Shown: positions 37,266 through 47,327 of the stretch, in pieces
Position numbering within the stretch: position 1 is the stretch's first letter
Layout: each line of letters begins with the position of its first letter
NCBI GenBank assembly: GCA_002311745.1
Contig: DBZL01000014.1
Span: 1 to 64,000 of the forward strand
Reading direction: 5' to 3'
DNA length: 64,000 nucleotides
Origin: Phycisphaerales bacterium UBA1161
GTDB lineage: Bacteria > Planctomycetota > Phycisphaerae > Tepidisphaerales > Tepidisphaeraceae
Notes under the pieces: model-generated
What the model was told of the DNA's origin: nothing
Database searches by the model: none
Seen by the model: only the letters and a program-made list of their open reading frames with translations
Program-made: the position numbers and the translations under genes

Positions 37266-38363
37266 TCATGGCACTTGGAGATCGACGGTGATCGTCAGGC
37301 GCTGGCCGTTGCGAAGGACTAGAATGTCGGTCTTTCCACGGCGAGTGGCAATGGCAGCGGCAAAGGAGGGTACATCGCCAACGGACTGACCGGCCAGGGC
37401 GAGGATCAGGTCGTTGGGTTGCAGGCCGGCTTTTTCGGCAACAGAGCCGGCGACCACGCCCACCACGCGCAGCGCCCCAGTGGCGCCACGCGACTCGCTT
37501 TTGCGCTGGGGATCGTCCTGGGCGACCGATCGCACCGCCACGCCCAATACGGCCCGTCGCACCTGGCCGTGCTCGATCAGCTCGCGCGTCAGCGGCTGGT
37601 AGACCGCCAGCGAGAAGAATCTGCCGGCCTGGGAGATTCCCGCGATGTGACCATCCAGGGTCACCAGCGCGGCCTGGTCCGGCCCCTCCCCCAGCCAGAC
37701 GGCCAGGCGGCACATCGCCGGATTCAGCGGCACCACCATCAACAGGCTGCCCGGCTGAGGGATGTCTGTCGCCACCGCCGCGGGCTTCACCTCGCCGTCT
37801 TGCAGTTGCAGAACCGTCAGTTCCGCCGGCCGATCCGACGCCACAAACGTCGCCAAAACCAGCTTCCCATCCGCCAACAGCACCTGCACGGGCGCACGGA
37901 AATCCTCCCGCTGGGTAAATCGCGGGACGACCACGTGGCGATCCTGGTCGATCACCACCCCCACCGTGTTGGGAACGAAGCGGCCCAACTGCCACAGAAT
38001 GAGGTGCGGACTGGGAGCCGTTGTGGCGTCGGACGGCGCCGTGGTCGGGGCGATATCCTCACGAACGAAGAACTGGCCCTGTTGCCGTTCGATCTCTTCC
38101 AACTGGCGGCGAGCGTCGGGATCAAGTCGCGAGGCCCATTTGGCCAGCGGATCCTCGCCGGCCGCGAAAAACGCCACGCCCGGCAACTGCACGCGCACGA
38201 TGCTGGGTGCCGCCTGATTGTAAAGGGATTGTGTCTCGCGATTCAGCTCATCCAGAAGCGGACGGGTCGCAGGCGAATGGTCTTGGCCGCGCGCGGCGCC
38301 GGCCATGACGCACAGCAATAGCGCGGCGCAAGAGCGCCGCCAGAGGTCTGCAAACCGCACCAT
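37266..38363 (-). CDS. Secreted HtrA-like PDZ protein lacking the catalytic triad
   Basis: 365 residues. Signal peptide at about 1-26. The middle follows the trypsin-like fold of HtrA/DegS, but the three catalytic positions appear lost: the TN-x-HVV histidine region reads VVVPRFTQ, the Asp region reads DRPAELTVLQL, and the GNSGGP serine region reads AALVTLDGHIAG. A C-terminal PDZ domain (about 270-360) is well preserved: LGVAV, VVAGSVAEKAGLQPNDLILALAGQ. It is encoded between an anti-sigma-like gene and a histidine kinase, so a non-proteolytic envelope sensor is a reasonable inference. Confidence 0.75.
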   Translation of the reverse strand: MVRFADLWRRSCAALLLCVMAGAARGQDHSPATRPLLDELNRETQSLYNQAAPSIVRVQLPGVAFFAAGEDPLAKWASRLDPDARRQLEEIERQQGQFFVREDIAPTTAPSDATTAPSPHLILWQLGRFVPNTVGVVIDQDRHVVVPRFTQREDFRAPVQVLLADGKLVLATFVASDRPAELTVLQLQDGEVKPAAVATDIPQPGSLLMVVPLNPAMCRLAVWLGEGPDQAALVTLDGHIAGISQAGRFFSLAVYQPLTRELIEHGQVRRAVLGVAVRSVAQDDPQRKSESRGATGALRVVGVVAGSVAEKAGLQPNDLILALAGQSVGDVPSFAAAIATRRGKTDILVLRNGQRLTITVDLQVP

Positions 38364-38390
38364 GAACGATCCGTCCGAACTACGCCGCCT

Positions 38391-38996
38391 TTAGAATTGA
38401 TCGCCGGCGGGCACCACCTCGTGGATGCCGCCGCGATTGGCTTGCGCTTTGGCCAAATCGTCGATAAATTGCCGGGCCTCGTCAAACGTGTTGAACTGGG
38501 GAGCAGCGACCACCCGCCCGGAGGAGTCGCTAACAGTGACGACGAATTTGCCGCCGCCCAGCATCGCCCCAGGTCCGCCGCCCAGCGTCGGTCCGGGTCC
38601 CCCGCCCAAACTGGCCTGGTGCGTTGCTGTCACCGTAGCGCCGCGCCACAGCCCCGCCCACCGATCGTGTCCCATCCAGCCCAGGCCGATTCCGATCATG
38701 ATGCATGCCGCAGCCGTCATGATCGTCCTGAGCGAGCCACTGACGCGCGCGCGGGCGTCCTGCCGTCGCGCTTCGCGCAGGATGTTGTCCTGCAATTGCG
38801 TGAGGGCATCGTCATTGGGTTCCAGGGAGGTCCAGACGACCTGCCGCATGCCGGCCTCGGCGCGCAGGCGATCCAATTCGGCCGTCAGTTCCTCCTCCAC
38901 GGCCAGCCGCCGCCATAGTCCCTCGCATTCGCTGATCGGCATTTCGCCGTCGAGATACGCCTGAAGCAGTGCCAAATCGTTGTCGTTAACGGCCAT
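38391..38996 (-). CDS. Putative membrane anti-sigma factor
   Basis: 201 residues. The first 80 residues are helical, with the AYLDGEM start typical of anti-sigma domains. The zinc histidine and cysteines of the ZAS class are not evident. One membrane helix lies at about 90-108. The outer part has three GGGPG repeats, then a domain with FVVTVSDSSGRVV and FNTFDEARQFIDDL that resembles a SPOR-like repeat. It is 9 bases after the ECF sigma gene, which it probably inhibits. Confidence 0.65.
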   Translation of the reverse strand: MAVNDNDLALLQAYLDGEMPISECEGLWRRLAVEEELTAELDRLRAEAGMRQVVWTSLEPNDDALTQLQDNILREARRQDARARVSGSLRTIMTAAACIMIGIGLGWMGHDRWAGLWRGATVTATHQASLGGGPGPTLGGGPGAMLGGGKFVVTVSDSSGRVVAAPQFNTFDEARQFIDDLAKAQANRGGIHEVVPAGDQF

Positions 38997-39005
38997 GATT
39001 TTCCC

Positions 39006-39542
39006 TCAATCCTGATTCACGTACGCCCGGAGCATCTCACCCAGTTGCCGGCGACCGCGGTGAATCCAGGTCTTCACCTGCGGGATGCTGGCGTCGAGGG
39101 ATTCGGCGATTTGGGCGTAAGACATTTTTTCGTACTCGCACAACACCAAGGCCGCGCGAAAATTGTCCGGAAGGCGATCGATAGCGCGGCGAACCTGCAG
39201 GATCGTTTCGCTCTCCATCACTTGCCGGCCCGGCGAATGCACCTGGGCGGCCTCCAGGGTGTCGTCGATCAAGCTGGCCATGCGGGGCTGGCGAAGCATA
39301 CGAAGAGCCTCATTGACCACCGTCCTCCGCACCAATCCGCCGGGCTGACGCCAGTCATATCGGTGACGATGCTGGTACAGATTCATAAAGGCCTGCTGTA
39401 CAACATCTTCCGGCGAAGCGCGGTTGCCCACAATGGCCCGCGCCACCGCCAGCAGCCGCCGCGAATGCTGCCGTACCGCCTGCTCAAACAATTCCTCCGT
39501 CGTCGCCACTTTGGCTTGCGGACTTGTCTCATCGGTTGACAC
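39006..39542 (-). CDS. ECF-type RNA polymerase sigma factor
   Basis: 178 residues. Sigma region 2 is recognisable at AIVGNRASPEDVVQQAFMNLY and region 4 at LCEYEKMSYAQIAESLDASIPQVKTWIHRGR. GTG 39542 is preceded by CGGAG at about 8 bases. A TATACT (complement of 39565-39570) lies upstream. It heads a five-gene operon ending with the ANTAR regulator. Confidence 0.9.
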   Translation of the reverse strand: MSTDETSPQAKVATTEELFEQAVRQHSRRLLAVARAIVGNRASPEDVVQQAFMNLYQHRHRYDWRQPGGLVRRTVVNEALRMLRQPRMASLIDDTLEAAQVHSPGRQVMESETILQVRRAIDRLPDNFRAALVLCEYEKMSYAQIAESLDASIPQVKTWIHRGRRQLGEMLRAYVNQD

Positions 39543-39564
39543 GCGCCGACTCCGGGAAAGTTAC

Positions 39565-39570
39565 AGTATA
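39565..39570 (-). promoter_or_regulatory. -10 box of the ECF sigma operon
   Basis: TATACT on the minus strand, about 22 bases before GTG 39542, leaving a short leader with a CGGAG ribosome-binding site. A partner -35 was not identified. Confidence 0.35.
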
Positions 39571-39676
39571 TCTTATCGCGCCTTTGCCCATTCTTCCTGA
39601 ATTGCACTTGCCGTACAATCCGCAGCCCTAAAGTCCAACGTTTAATCCCGAAATCCTAACCAAAGGAACCCTAATC

Positions 39677-40678
39677 ATGAACGTGTCCTCTATGCCTCGC
39701 CGCCAACTGGGCAAATCCGGGCTTGTGGTTTCGGCTCTGGGCTTGGGCTGCATGGGCATGTCCGAATTCTACGGCCAGGGCAACGATGAAGAATCCACCC
39801 GCGTCATCCATCGCAGCATCGAGCTGGGCATGAACTTTTTGGACACGGCCGACATGTACGGCCTGGGACGAAACGAGCAACTGGTCGGACGCGCCATCCG
39901 CGACCGGCGGCACAAGGTGACTCTGGCCACCAAGTTCGGCAACGTCCGCAGCGCGGACGGCGCGTTTTTGGACGTCAACGGCAAGCCCGATTACGTGCGC
40001 ACCGCCTGCGACGCCAGCCTCCAGCGCCTGGGTATCGACGTCATCGATTTGTACTACCAGCATCGCGTCGATCCCAAGACGCCCATCGAGGAGACCGTCG
40101 GCGCCATGGCGGAGCTGGTGAAAAAGGGGAAGGTTCGCTACCTGGGCCTGTCCGAAGCGGGAGCCGGCACGCTGCGGCGGGCGGTCAAGATTCATCCTAT
40201 CGCCGCACTACAAACCGAATATTCGCTCTGGACGCGAGACGTCGAAGCGGAAATTCTGCCCACGTGCCGCGAGCTCGGCATCGGCTTTGTCGCTTACAGC
40301 CCGCTGGGACGTGGATTTCTCACCGGGGCGTTGAAGAAGCCGGAGGATCTTTCCGCCGGCGACCGGCGACTGGCGTTCCCACGATTCCAAGGGGAAAACT
40401 TTCAGAAGAATGTTGAGTCGGTCAAAAAGATCGAACAGCTCGCCTCCCGCAAGCGGTGCAGGCCGTCGCAACTGGCGCTGGCCTGGGTGCTGTCGCGCGG
40501 CCAGGACATCGTGCCGATCCCCGGCACCAAGAAGCTGAAATACCTGGAAGAAAACGCGGCGGCCGTCCGCGTGAGGCTCAGCAAATCCGAAGTGGCCGAA
40601 ATTGAGCAGGTGGTTCCGCCTGGCGTTGCCGCCGGCGAGCGCTATTTTGCCGAGGGCATGGGAGCCCTGAACCGCTGA
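39677..40678 (+). CDS. Aldo/keto reductase
   Basis: 333 residues. NADPH-dependent carbonyl reductase with a TIM barrel. Catalytic residues are visible as Asp and Tyr in DTADMYG, Lys in TKFG and His in YYQHR. The C-terminal cofactor site reads [15 protein letters not shown]. It belongs to the subfamily with YajO/Tas/AKR13-like members. AAAGGAAC lies about 9 bases before the ATG. Substrate unknown. It converges with the YbhB gene at the end of the transglutaminase operon. Confidence 0.92.
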   Translation: MNVSSMPRRQLGKSGLVVSALGLGCMGMSEFYGQGNDEESTRVIHRSIELGMNFLDTADMYGLGRNEQLVGRAIRDRRHKVTLATKFGNVRSADGAFLDVNGKPDYVRTACDASLQRLGIDVIDLYYQHRVDPKTPIEETVGAMAELVKKGKVRYLGLSEAGAGTLRRAVKIHPIAALQTEYSLWTRDVEAEILPTCRELGIGFVAYSPLGRGFLTGALKKPEDLSAGDRRLAFPRFQGENFQKNVESVKKIEQLASRKRCRPSQLALAWVLSRGQDIVPIPGTKKLKYLEENAAAVRVRLSKSEVAEIEQVVPPGVAAGERYFAEGMGALNR

Positions 40679-40708
40679 ATTCAACCGGGAGGACGCCGGC
40701 CTGCGCTT

Positions 40709-41245
40709 CTACGCCACGCGCTCGTAGGTTCCGATCAATTCGCCCTGGGCCAGAACATGGCCCTGCATCGCCTTGAGCAACTGATTCTTGTCCGGAGAGC
40801 CAGTCACAGCGAGCGGCTGGTCCAGGGCAAAGAGCTGGAAGAAGTAGCGATGCACGCCATGGCCGATGGGCGGCCTGGGGCCCAGGTACCCTTCCTTGCC
40901 GGCGTAGTTCTTGCTCTGCCGCGCGCCGACGGGATTGCCGACTTCCGCGCGCTGGGGGACATTTTCCGGCAGGCTGTCGGCTTGCGGCGGAATCTTGTAC
41001 ATGATCCAGTGCAAACAGGGCTGCGGCGTCGGTGCATCCGGATCTTCGCAGACCAGCACCAGTTCCCGTGCTCCGCTGGGCACGCCGGTCCAACGCAGCG
41101 GCGGTGAAACGCCCTGCTCGTCCTGCGTGTATTTCCGGGGGATGGGCTTGCCGGGCCCAAATGCGGCACTGCTTACGGCAATGGTCTTTTGGGCCTGCTT
41201 GAGCATCCGCCCCAAATTCGCTTCGGCTTTATCCACGATGGCCAT
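40709..41245 (-). CDS. YbhB/YbcL-family (phosphatidylethanolamine-binding-like) protein
   Basis: 178 residues. The PEBP fold is shown by the DPDAPTPQPCLHWIMYKIP segment and by GPRPPIGHGVHRYFFQLFAL with its conserved His. Cytoplasmic; ligand unknown. AGGAGG 6 bases before the ATG is the strongest ribosome-binding site in the operon. It is the last gene of the ATP-grasp/alpha-E/transglutaminase unit, 11 bases after the second transglutaminase. Confidence 0.88.
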   Translation of the reverse strand: MAIVDKAEANLGRMLKQAQKTIAVSSAAFGPGKPIPRKYTQDEQGVSPPLRWTGVPSGARELVLVCEDPDAPTPQPCLHWIMYKIPPQADSLPENVPQRAEVGNPVGARQSKNYAGKEGYLGPRPPIGHGVHRYFFQLFALDQPLAVTGSPDKNQLLKAMQGHVLAQGELIGTYERVA

Positions 41246-41256
41246 GGGTTCCTCCT

Positions 41257-42219
41257 CTATTGCTGCTGTTGATGCTCCTGCTGCTGATTGGCGAATTCAC
41301 GTTGGCCGGGGTAGCCCGAGGCGTAGGTGGGAATGTCCAATGACTGGAGGCGTTCGGCAGCCAGTTCGGTGGGAATCGCCGCAAGCTCCGCGGTTTTGAC
41401 GGTGACGTCGATGATTTCGGTGGCATTACCGCGGTAGACACCGCGATTGGGGGGGACATCGCGGAAATCGCGGCCGATGCCGACCTTCACGAATTGGCCG
41501 GCAACCACGGCGCGGTTGGCCGCATCGAATCCGACCCAGCCGGCCGACGGAAACAGCAACTCGCACCAGGCGTGGGTCTGCGCGTAGCCGCGGGAACGCT
41601 CGGAGACCGGGTGAATGAATCCGCTGACGTAGCGGGCGGGGATGCGCAGGGCGCGGGCCAGGCCGATCATGAGGTGCGTGAAATCCTGGCAGACGCCGAA
41701 CCCCGTCTCCAGGATTTCGGTGATCGGGCTGGCCGAAGTGGTGATCCCTTTTTTGTAGGTGAACTTGTCGTCGATGAGGTACAGCATGCGCAGGGCCAGT
41801 TCGCCCAAGCTGGTTCCCTGGCCCGGCTCCAGGTACTGGGCCAGCTCGCGCAGCTTGGGGCCATCGACGATCGGTCCGCCGAATTGCAGGTAATCGTAAA
41901 CGGTGTAGTCGTAGGCATCGGGAGCGATCGGCCATTGGTCGCGGAAGCGCTCCGGCTGTTTGTGCGGGCGGTCCGTCTCCACGACGCTGGTGGCGAGGAT
42001 GCGAATCCGGTTGTGAAAGCCGTTGACGGAAAACGTGTGCACGGTGTTGCCCAGCCAGTCGAAATAGCTGCTGACGCTGGTGGGCGGGCCGATGGCCAGG
42101 TCGAACGAGAGCCGGTGCTGGTCCTGCTCCTGCCGCGGCACCATGCGCAGCTCCATGATCGACTCGCTGATCATGTCCGAATAGCGAAGATCGGTTTGGT
42201 GAGTAATCTTTAGCAGCAT
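41257..42219 (-). CDS. Transglutaminase-like protein (second of a tandem pair)
   Basis: 320 residues. An N-terminal beta domain (HQTDLRYSDMISES) precedes the transglutaminase core with the catalytic Cys in GVCQDFTHL, His in THAWCELL and Asp in GFDAANR. The C-terminus ends in a Gln/His-rich tail. ATG 42219 was chosen because it begins the conserved N-terminal domain and is 7 bases after the stop of the preceding paralogue. Such proteins hydrolyse or form amide bonds; they are typically linked to ATP-grasp and alpha-E proteins. Confidence 0.88.
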   Translation of the reverse strand: MLLKITHQTDLRYSDMISESIMELRMVPRQEQDQHRLSFDLAIGPPTSVSSYFDWLGNTVHTFSVNGFHNRIRILATSVVETDRPHKQPERFRDQWPIAPDAYDYTVYDYLQFGGPIVDGPKLRELAQYLEPGQGTSLGELALRMLYLIDDKFTYKKGITTSASPITEILETGFGVCQDFTHLMIGLARALRIPARYVSGFIHPVSERSRGYAQTHAWCELLFPSAGWVGFDAANRAVVAGQFVKVGIGRDFRDVPPNRGVYRGNATEIIDVTVKTAELAAIPTELAAERLQSLDIPTYASGYPGQREFANQQQEHQQQQ

Positions 42220-42226
42220 GGGTTGA

Positions 42227-43129
42227 TCAAACCTCCGTGACTTCGACGGCGACGGACATTTTTTCCGTTGCCGGCGTGAAGAGGGTGCCGCTGGTGGGCG
42301 CGGTGTCGCGGTAATGGCGGCCGTAGCCGACGCAGATGTGGTTGGTCTGCGGCAGCACGCCGTTGGTCGGGTCGAATCCCTTCCATCCGATGTGCGGTAT
42401 GTAAAGCTGCACCCACGCGTGGCTGGATTCGGACCGTGCCCGGCTGGCGCCCGTGCCGGTGTAAATGTATCCGCACACGTATCGCGCCGGGATTCCAAGC
42501 ATCCGCGCCATGCAGATCAACAGATTCGCAAAATCCTGGCAGACGCCGGCCCGCCGGGTCATGAACTCGTACGCGGTGGTGTGCAGCCCCGTGCTGCCGG
42601 GCGTGTATTCGTACTGGCGAAACAGCGTCAGGTTGATGGCAAACAGCGTTTCCATCAAATCGCGATTGTTCCTCTCCACGAATCCCATGGCGTATTGGTA
42701 GATTTCCTGAAGCTGCGTGACGGGCAATTCCTCGGGCGTCAGATACGGCGCCAGCATCATCCGCTCCCAGGGCATCCAGACCAGCGGGAACGACGGCCGG
42801 ATGAGCAGCTTGGCAAACGCAAAGGGGTCCACGTCCAGAAGCTGCACCTGTGACTCGGCGGCAATCGTCAGCTCGGTGTACGGCTGCTCGAGGCTGAAGC
42901 GCGTCGCCCAGTTCCCGAAGACGTCCTCGTATTCGATGAGCTGTCCTGCGGGTGAAACGCGCAGGCGGTAATCGAGGACGGTTTGCCTCCAATCGTCGAT
43001 GGGGCGCAGATGCAACTCGTGCGTGCTGCGCTGCACCGGCCGGTCGTAGGCGTAGCGCGTGCGGTGGCGCACGCGCAGGCGGCGCGTGCGCAACGTCTGG
43101 GCCGGGCTGGTGAGCAGGGTGTCGGTCAT
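42227..43129 (-). CDS. Transglutaminase-like protein (first of a tandem pair)
   Basis: 300 residues. Same architecture as the downstream paralogue: N-terminal beta domain with the RHRTRYAYDRPVQ strand, then catalytic Cys in GVCQDFANL, His in SHAWVQLY and Asp in GFDPTNG. The two share the circled order and spacing of motifs but differ clearly in sequence, so the duplication is old. It starts 13 bases after the alpha-E gene. Confidence 0.88.
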   Translation of the reverse strand: MTDTLLTSPAQTLRTRRLRVRHRTRYAYDRPVQRSTHELHLRPIDDWRQTVLDYRLRVSPAGQLIEYEDVFGNWATRFSLEQPYTELTIAAESQVQLLDVDPFAFAKLLIRPSFPLVWMPWERMMLAPYLTPEELPVTQLQEIYQYAMGFVERNNRDLMETLFAINLTLFRQYEYTPGSTGLHTTAYEFMTRRAGVCQDFANLLICMARMLGIPARYVCGYIYTGTGASRARSESSHAWVQLYIPHIGWKGFDPTNGVLPQTNHICVGYGRHYRDTAPTSGTLFTPATEKMSVAVEVTEV

Positions 43130-43142
43130 CGCACGCTTTCCA

Positions 43143-44180
43143 TCACAGCAGAAAATACGATTGTTGCACGGCCAGCGCCGCGTCGTGGCCGGCGCTCTGG
43201 ATGCGCTGCAGGTAATTGCCCAGACCCTCGGCCACGATCTCGCCGATCTCGGCGTATTCCAATTGCGCGTCCAGGCGTCCCAGGATTCGCTCGGCCGGGT
43301 CGATGACCCCGCCGCGGGTGCCGGAACGGATCGCCGTGATCGACGCCAGCGCGCTACGCACCGAGAATCGCACGGAGCGCGGAAAATCCGGCTCGAGGAT
43401 GAGAAACCCCGCCACGCGGAACGGGTCCATGTCCCCCACGTGATTGCGACGGTAGGCCTCGATCGCGCAGCAGCTCCGCAGCACGGCCATCCAGTGAATG
43501 TTGCGCAGCGTGTTTTCCAGCATCTGCTCCGACGCCTTGAGAATGTCGAACTTGGTTTGGATGATGCGGCAGGTGACGTCGATGCGCTCCAGGTATTTGC
43601 CCAGCTGGGCAAACAGCCAGCGCTGATCGTGAGCCAGGGTCTGATCGGTCAGGCCCTGAAAGAGCATGGACCCGGTCATGACCGAGCGCCAGACGCTGTC
43701 GGGAGATTCCTCGAAACGTGCCGGGGCGTCCTCGGCGCGCAGCGACCAATACAGCGCATTGAGATGCTCCCACATTTCCGCGGAGATGTTTTCGCGGATT
43801 CCTCGGGCGTTTTCGCGGGCGCGGGTGATGCAGTTGACGATGCTGTTGGGATTGTCCGCATCGATCGTCAAATGCTGGGCGACGCGGATGGAGATGTCGC
43901 CGTTGGCTTCGGGCAGCTCCGCAAGGCGCAGGATGGTGAGGATGCTCTGCCATTGCCGGGCGACCATGGCGGGTGCCAGATCGCCCATGTCGATCAGCAC
44001 GTTGGCATTGACCAAAAGCAATCGAGCGACGTGCTCGGCCCGCTCGACGTAGCGCGCCATCCAGTACATGGCATCGGCGTCGCGCGCCAGCATCGGCCGG
44101 GCGGAACTGGGCAAGGGCGGGGAGGCGATGCCCATCGTCGTAAATCCGCGCGCCGGCGTGTTGTCCGCTGTCGAAGGCAT
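43143..44180 (-). CDS. Alpha-E domain protein (DUF403)
   Basis: 345 residues, nearly all helical. Landmarks of the family are DADAMYWMARYVERAEHVARLL near residue 33, RENARGIRENISAEMWEHLN, and YLERIDVTCRIIQ. The biochemical role is unknown. It is always found with circularly permuted ATP-grasp proteins and transglutaminases and is thought to assist peptide or amide synthesis. It starts one base after the ATP-grasp stop. The first 30 residues are variable; ATG 44135 is another possible start. Confidence 0.88.
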   Translation of the reverse strand: MPSTADNTPARGFTTMGIASPPLPSSARPMLARDADAMYWMARYVERAEHVARLLLVNANVLIDMGDLAPAMVARQWQSILTILRLAELPEANGDISIRVAQHLTIDADNPNSIVNCITRARENARGIRENISAEMWEHLNALYWSLRAEDAPARFEESPDSVWRSVMTGSMLFQGLTDQTLAHDQRWLFAQLGKYLERIDVTCRIIQTKFDILKASEQMLENTLRNIHWMAVLRSCCAIEAYRRNHVGDMDPFRVAGFLILEPDFPRSVRFSVRSALASITAIRSGTRGGVIDPAERILGRLDAQLEYAEIGEIVAEGLGNYLQRIQSAGHDAALAVQQSYFLL

Positions 44181-44181
44181 A

Positions 44182-45624
44182 TCATCCCACCATTTCCTCT
44201 TCCAGCACCCAGGTGTCCTTGCTACCGCCGCCCTGGCTGCTGTTGACCACCAGACTGCCGGATCGCAGCGCCACGCGCGTCAGCCCGCCCGGCATCACGA
44301 TCACCTTCTGGCCGTAGAGAATGTAGGGGCGCAAATCGACGCGCCGGCCTTCAAAATGATCCTCCACCAGGCTGGGATGCTGGCTGAGCTGCACCACCGG
44401 TTGCGCGATAAAATTGCGCGGATCGTCCTTGATCTTGGCGGCAAATTCCTCCCGCTCCTGCTGAGCGGCCTGATGGCCCATGAGCATTCCGTAGCCGCCC
44501 GATTCGTTGGTGCTCTTGACCACCAGTTCGTGCAGGTGTTCCAAGACGTATTGGCGGTCGGCCTCGCGGGCGCAGATGTACGTCGGAATGTTGGGCAGGA
44601 TGGCGTCCTGGCCCAGATAAAACTTGATCATATCGGGAACAAACGGGTAGATCGCCTTGTCATCCGCCACGCCGGTGCCCACGGCATTGGCCAGCGCCAG
44701 ATTCCCGCAGCGATACGCGTTCATAAGCCCCGGCACGCCCAGGGCGCTGTCGGGCCGGAAACACAGGGGATCTAGAAAATCGTCGTCCACGCGACGGTAC
44801 AGCACGTCGACGCGCCGCAGACCCGCCGTCGTCCGCATGTACAAGAATCCCTTGTCCACCAGCAGGTCGCGCCCCTCGACCAGCTCGATGCCCATCTGCC
44901 GCGCCAAAAAGCTGTGCTCGAAATACGCCGAGTTGTAGACCCCGGGCGTGAGGATCGCGACGCTCGGTTCATCCGCATGATGCGGCGAGACGTGCTTGAG
45001 GCACTGCAGCAGATTGTACGGATAATCCTCAATCGCCCGTACGCGGTATTCGCTGAACAGCGAGGGAAAAACACGCTTCATGACCACGCGGTTTTCCAAG
45101 ACGTAGCTGACCCCGCTGGGCGTGCGGGCATTGTCTTCCAGAACGTAATACCTGCCCTCCTTGTCGCGGATCAGGTCGGTTCCGCAGATGTGGATGTAAA
45201 TGTCGCGCTGCACGTTCACGCCGAACATTTCCCGGCGAAACATCTTGGCGCCGTAGATCAGCTCGGGCGGGATGACGCGCTCTTTGAGGATGTGCTGCCC
45301 GTGGTAAATGTCCTGGCAAAACAGGTTCAGGGCGGTGATGCGCTGGATCAGTCCGTGCTCGATTGCGTCCCACTCATCCGCCGGCACAATGCGCGGAACC
45401 AAGTCGAACGGGAAGATTTTCTCGACGCCGCGGGCGTCGTTGTAGACGGTGAAAGTGATCCCCTGATTGCGGAACAGCACGTCGCTCATGCGGCGGCGGC
45501 GCTCAAAGGCTGGATAGCCCGCCGCCTTAAGCCGATTGACCAGCGGGGCATAGTGCGGCCGCGGCTGGCCCGACGGGGAAAAAACCTCGTCGAATAAGCC
45601 GTTGGCCTCGTAGTTTTTGAACAT
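44182..45624 (-). CDS. Circularly permuted ATP-grasp protein (DUF404/407)
   Basis: 480 residues. Motifs of the family include [64 protein letters not shown], and [26 protein letters not shown]-grasp enzymes form amide bonds by acyl-phosphate intermediates. ATG 45624 begins the conserved region and is preferred to an upstream extension. Head of the five-gene operon, with a promoter at 45669-45698 giving a leader of about 40 nt. Confidence 0.9.
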   Translation of the reverse strand: MFKNYEANGLFDEVFSPSGQPRPHYAPLVNRLKAAGYPAFERRRRMSDVLFRNQGITFTVYNDARGVEKIFPFDLVPRIVPADEWDAIEHGLIQRITALNLFCQDIYHGQHILKERVIPPELIYGAKMFRREMFGVNVQRDIYIHICGTDLIRDKEGRYYVLEDNARTPSGVSYVLENRVVMKRVFPSLFSEYRVRAIEDYPYNLLQCLKHVSPHHADEPSVAILTPGVYNSAYFEHSFLARQMGIELVEGRDLLVDKGFLYMRTTAGLRRVDVLYRRVDDDFLDPLCFRPDSALGVPGLMNAYRCGNLALANAVGTGVADDKAIYPFVPDMIKFYLGQDAILPNIPTYICAREADRQYVLEHLHELVVKSTNESGGYGMLMGHQAAQQEREEFAAKIKDDPRNFIAQPVVQLSQHPSLVEDHFEGRRVDLRPYILYGQKVIVMPGGLTRVALRSGSLVVNSSQGGGSKDTWVLEEEMVG

Positions 45625-45668
45625 CGCCGATGGATCCGATCTTCCCGTCCATCCGCCGCCGCTGGGCA

Positions 45669-45698
45669 ATTCTAGTCCTGGCGCCCCCGCGGTCGCAA
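45669..45698 (-). promoter_or_regulatory. Promoter of the ATP-grasp operon
   Basis: Minus strand TTGCGA (complement of 45693-45698), 18-bp spacer, TAGAAT (complement of 45669-45674). It is back-to-back with the icd promoter at 45742-45770. Confidence 0.5.
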
Positions 45699-45741
45699 GG
45701 GGCGCTTTGTGGGTCGGTAAACCGGGCGATTCCAGGCGGCT

Positions 45742-45770
45742 TTGACGTTTGCCTGGCCTTGCCCTACCTT
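45742..45770 (+). promoter_or_regulatory. icd promoter
   Basis: TTGACG at 45742-45747, 17-bp spacer, weak TACCTT at 45765-45770, then 9 bases to ATG 45780. There is no Shine-Dalgarno sequence. Confidence 0.4.
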
Positions 45771-45779
45771 CTTCGGCCC

Positions 45780-47114
<1,335 letters not shown>

Positions 47115-47203
47115 GCCTGAATGAGGCGGCGTTTGGCGGACAATTGCTGGCAAGATGGGCGATTTGACCTTGAGCTCCCAATATCTGCGGGGTCAAGCTA
47201 AAC

Positions 47204-47232
47204 TTGACATATTGTTCGGAACTTCCTAGGTT
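47204..47232 (+). promoter_or_regulatory. Promoter candidate of the Ser/Thr kinase gene
   Basis: Perfect TTGACA at 47204-47209. At 17 bp the -10 would be the poor TAGGTT (47227-47232); a better TTTATA is at 47231-47236 but at 21 bp. Leader would be about 90 nt. Nothing else is seen in 47115-47327. Confidence 0.35.
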
Positions 47233-47327
47233 TATAGTGGCTTAGAGCGGCCTTTTCAGGGTAGGCTTGGACGCAGCCGAGGGTTTAGGGGTTTGTTTGC
47301 GTCCATCGCTGGAGCCACGGGTTGAAC

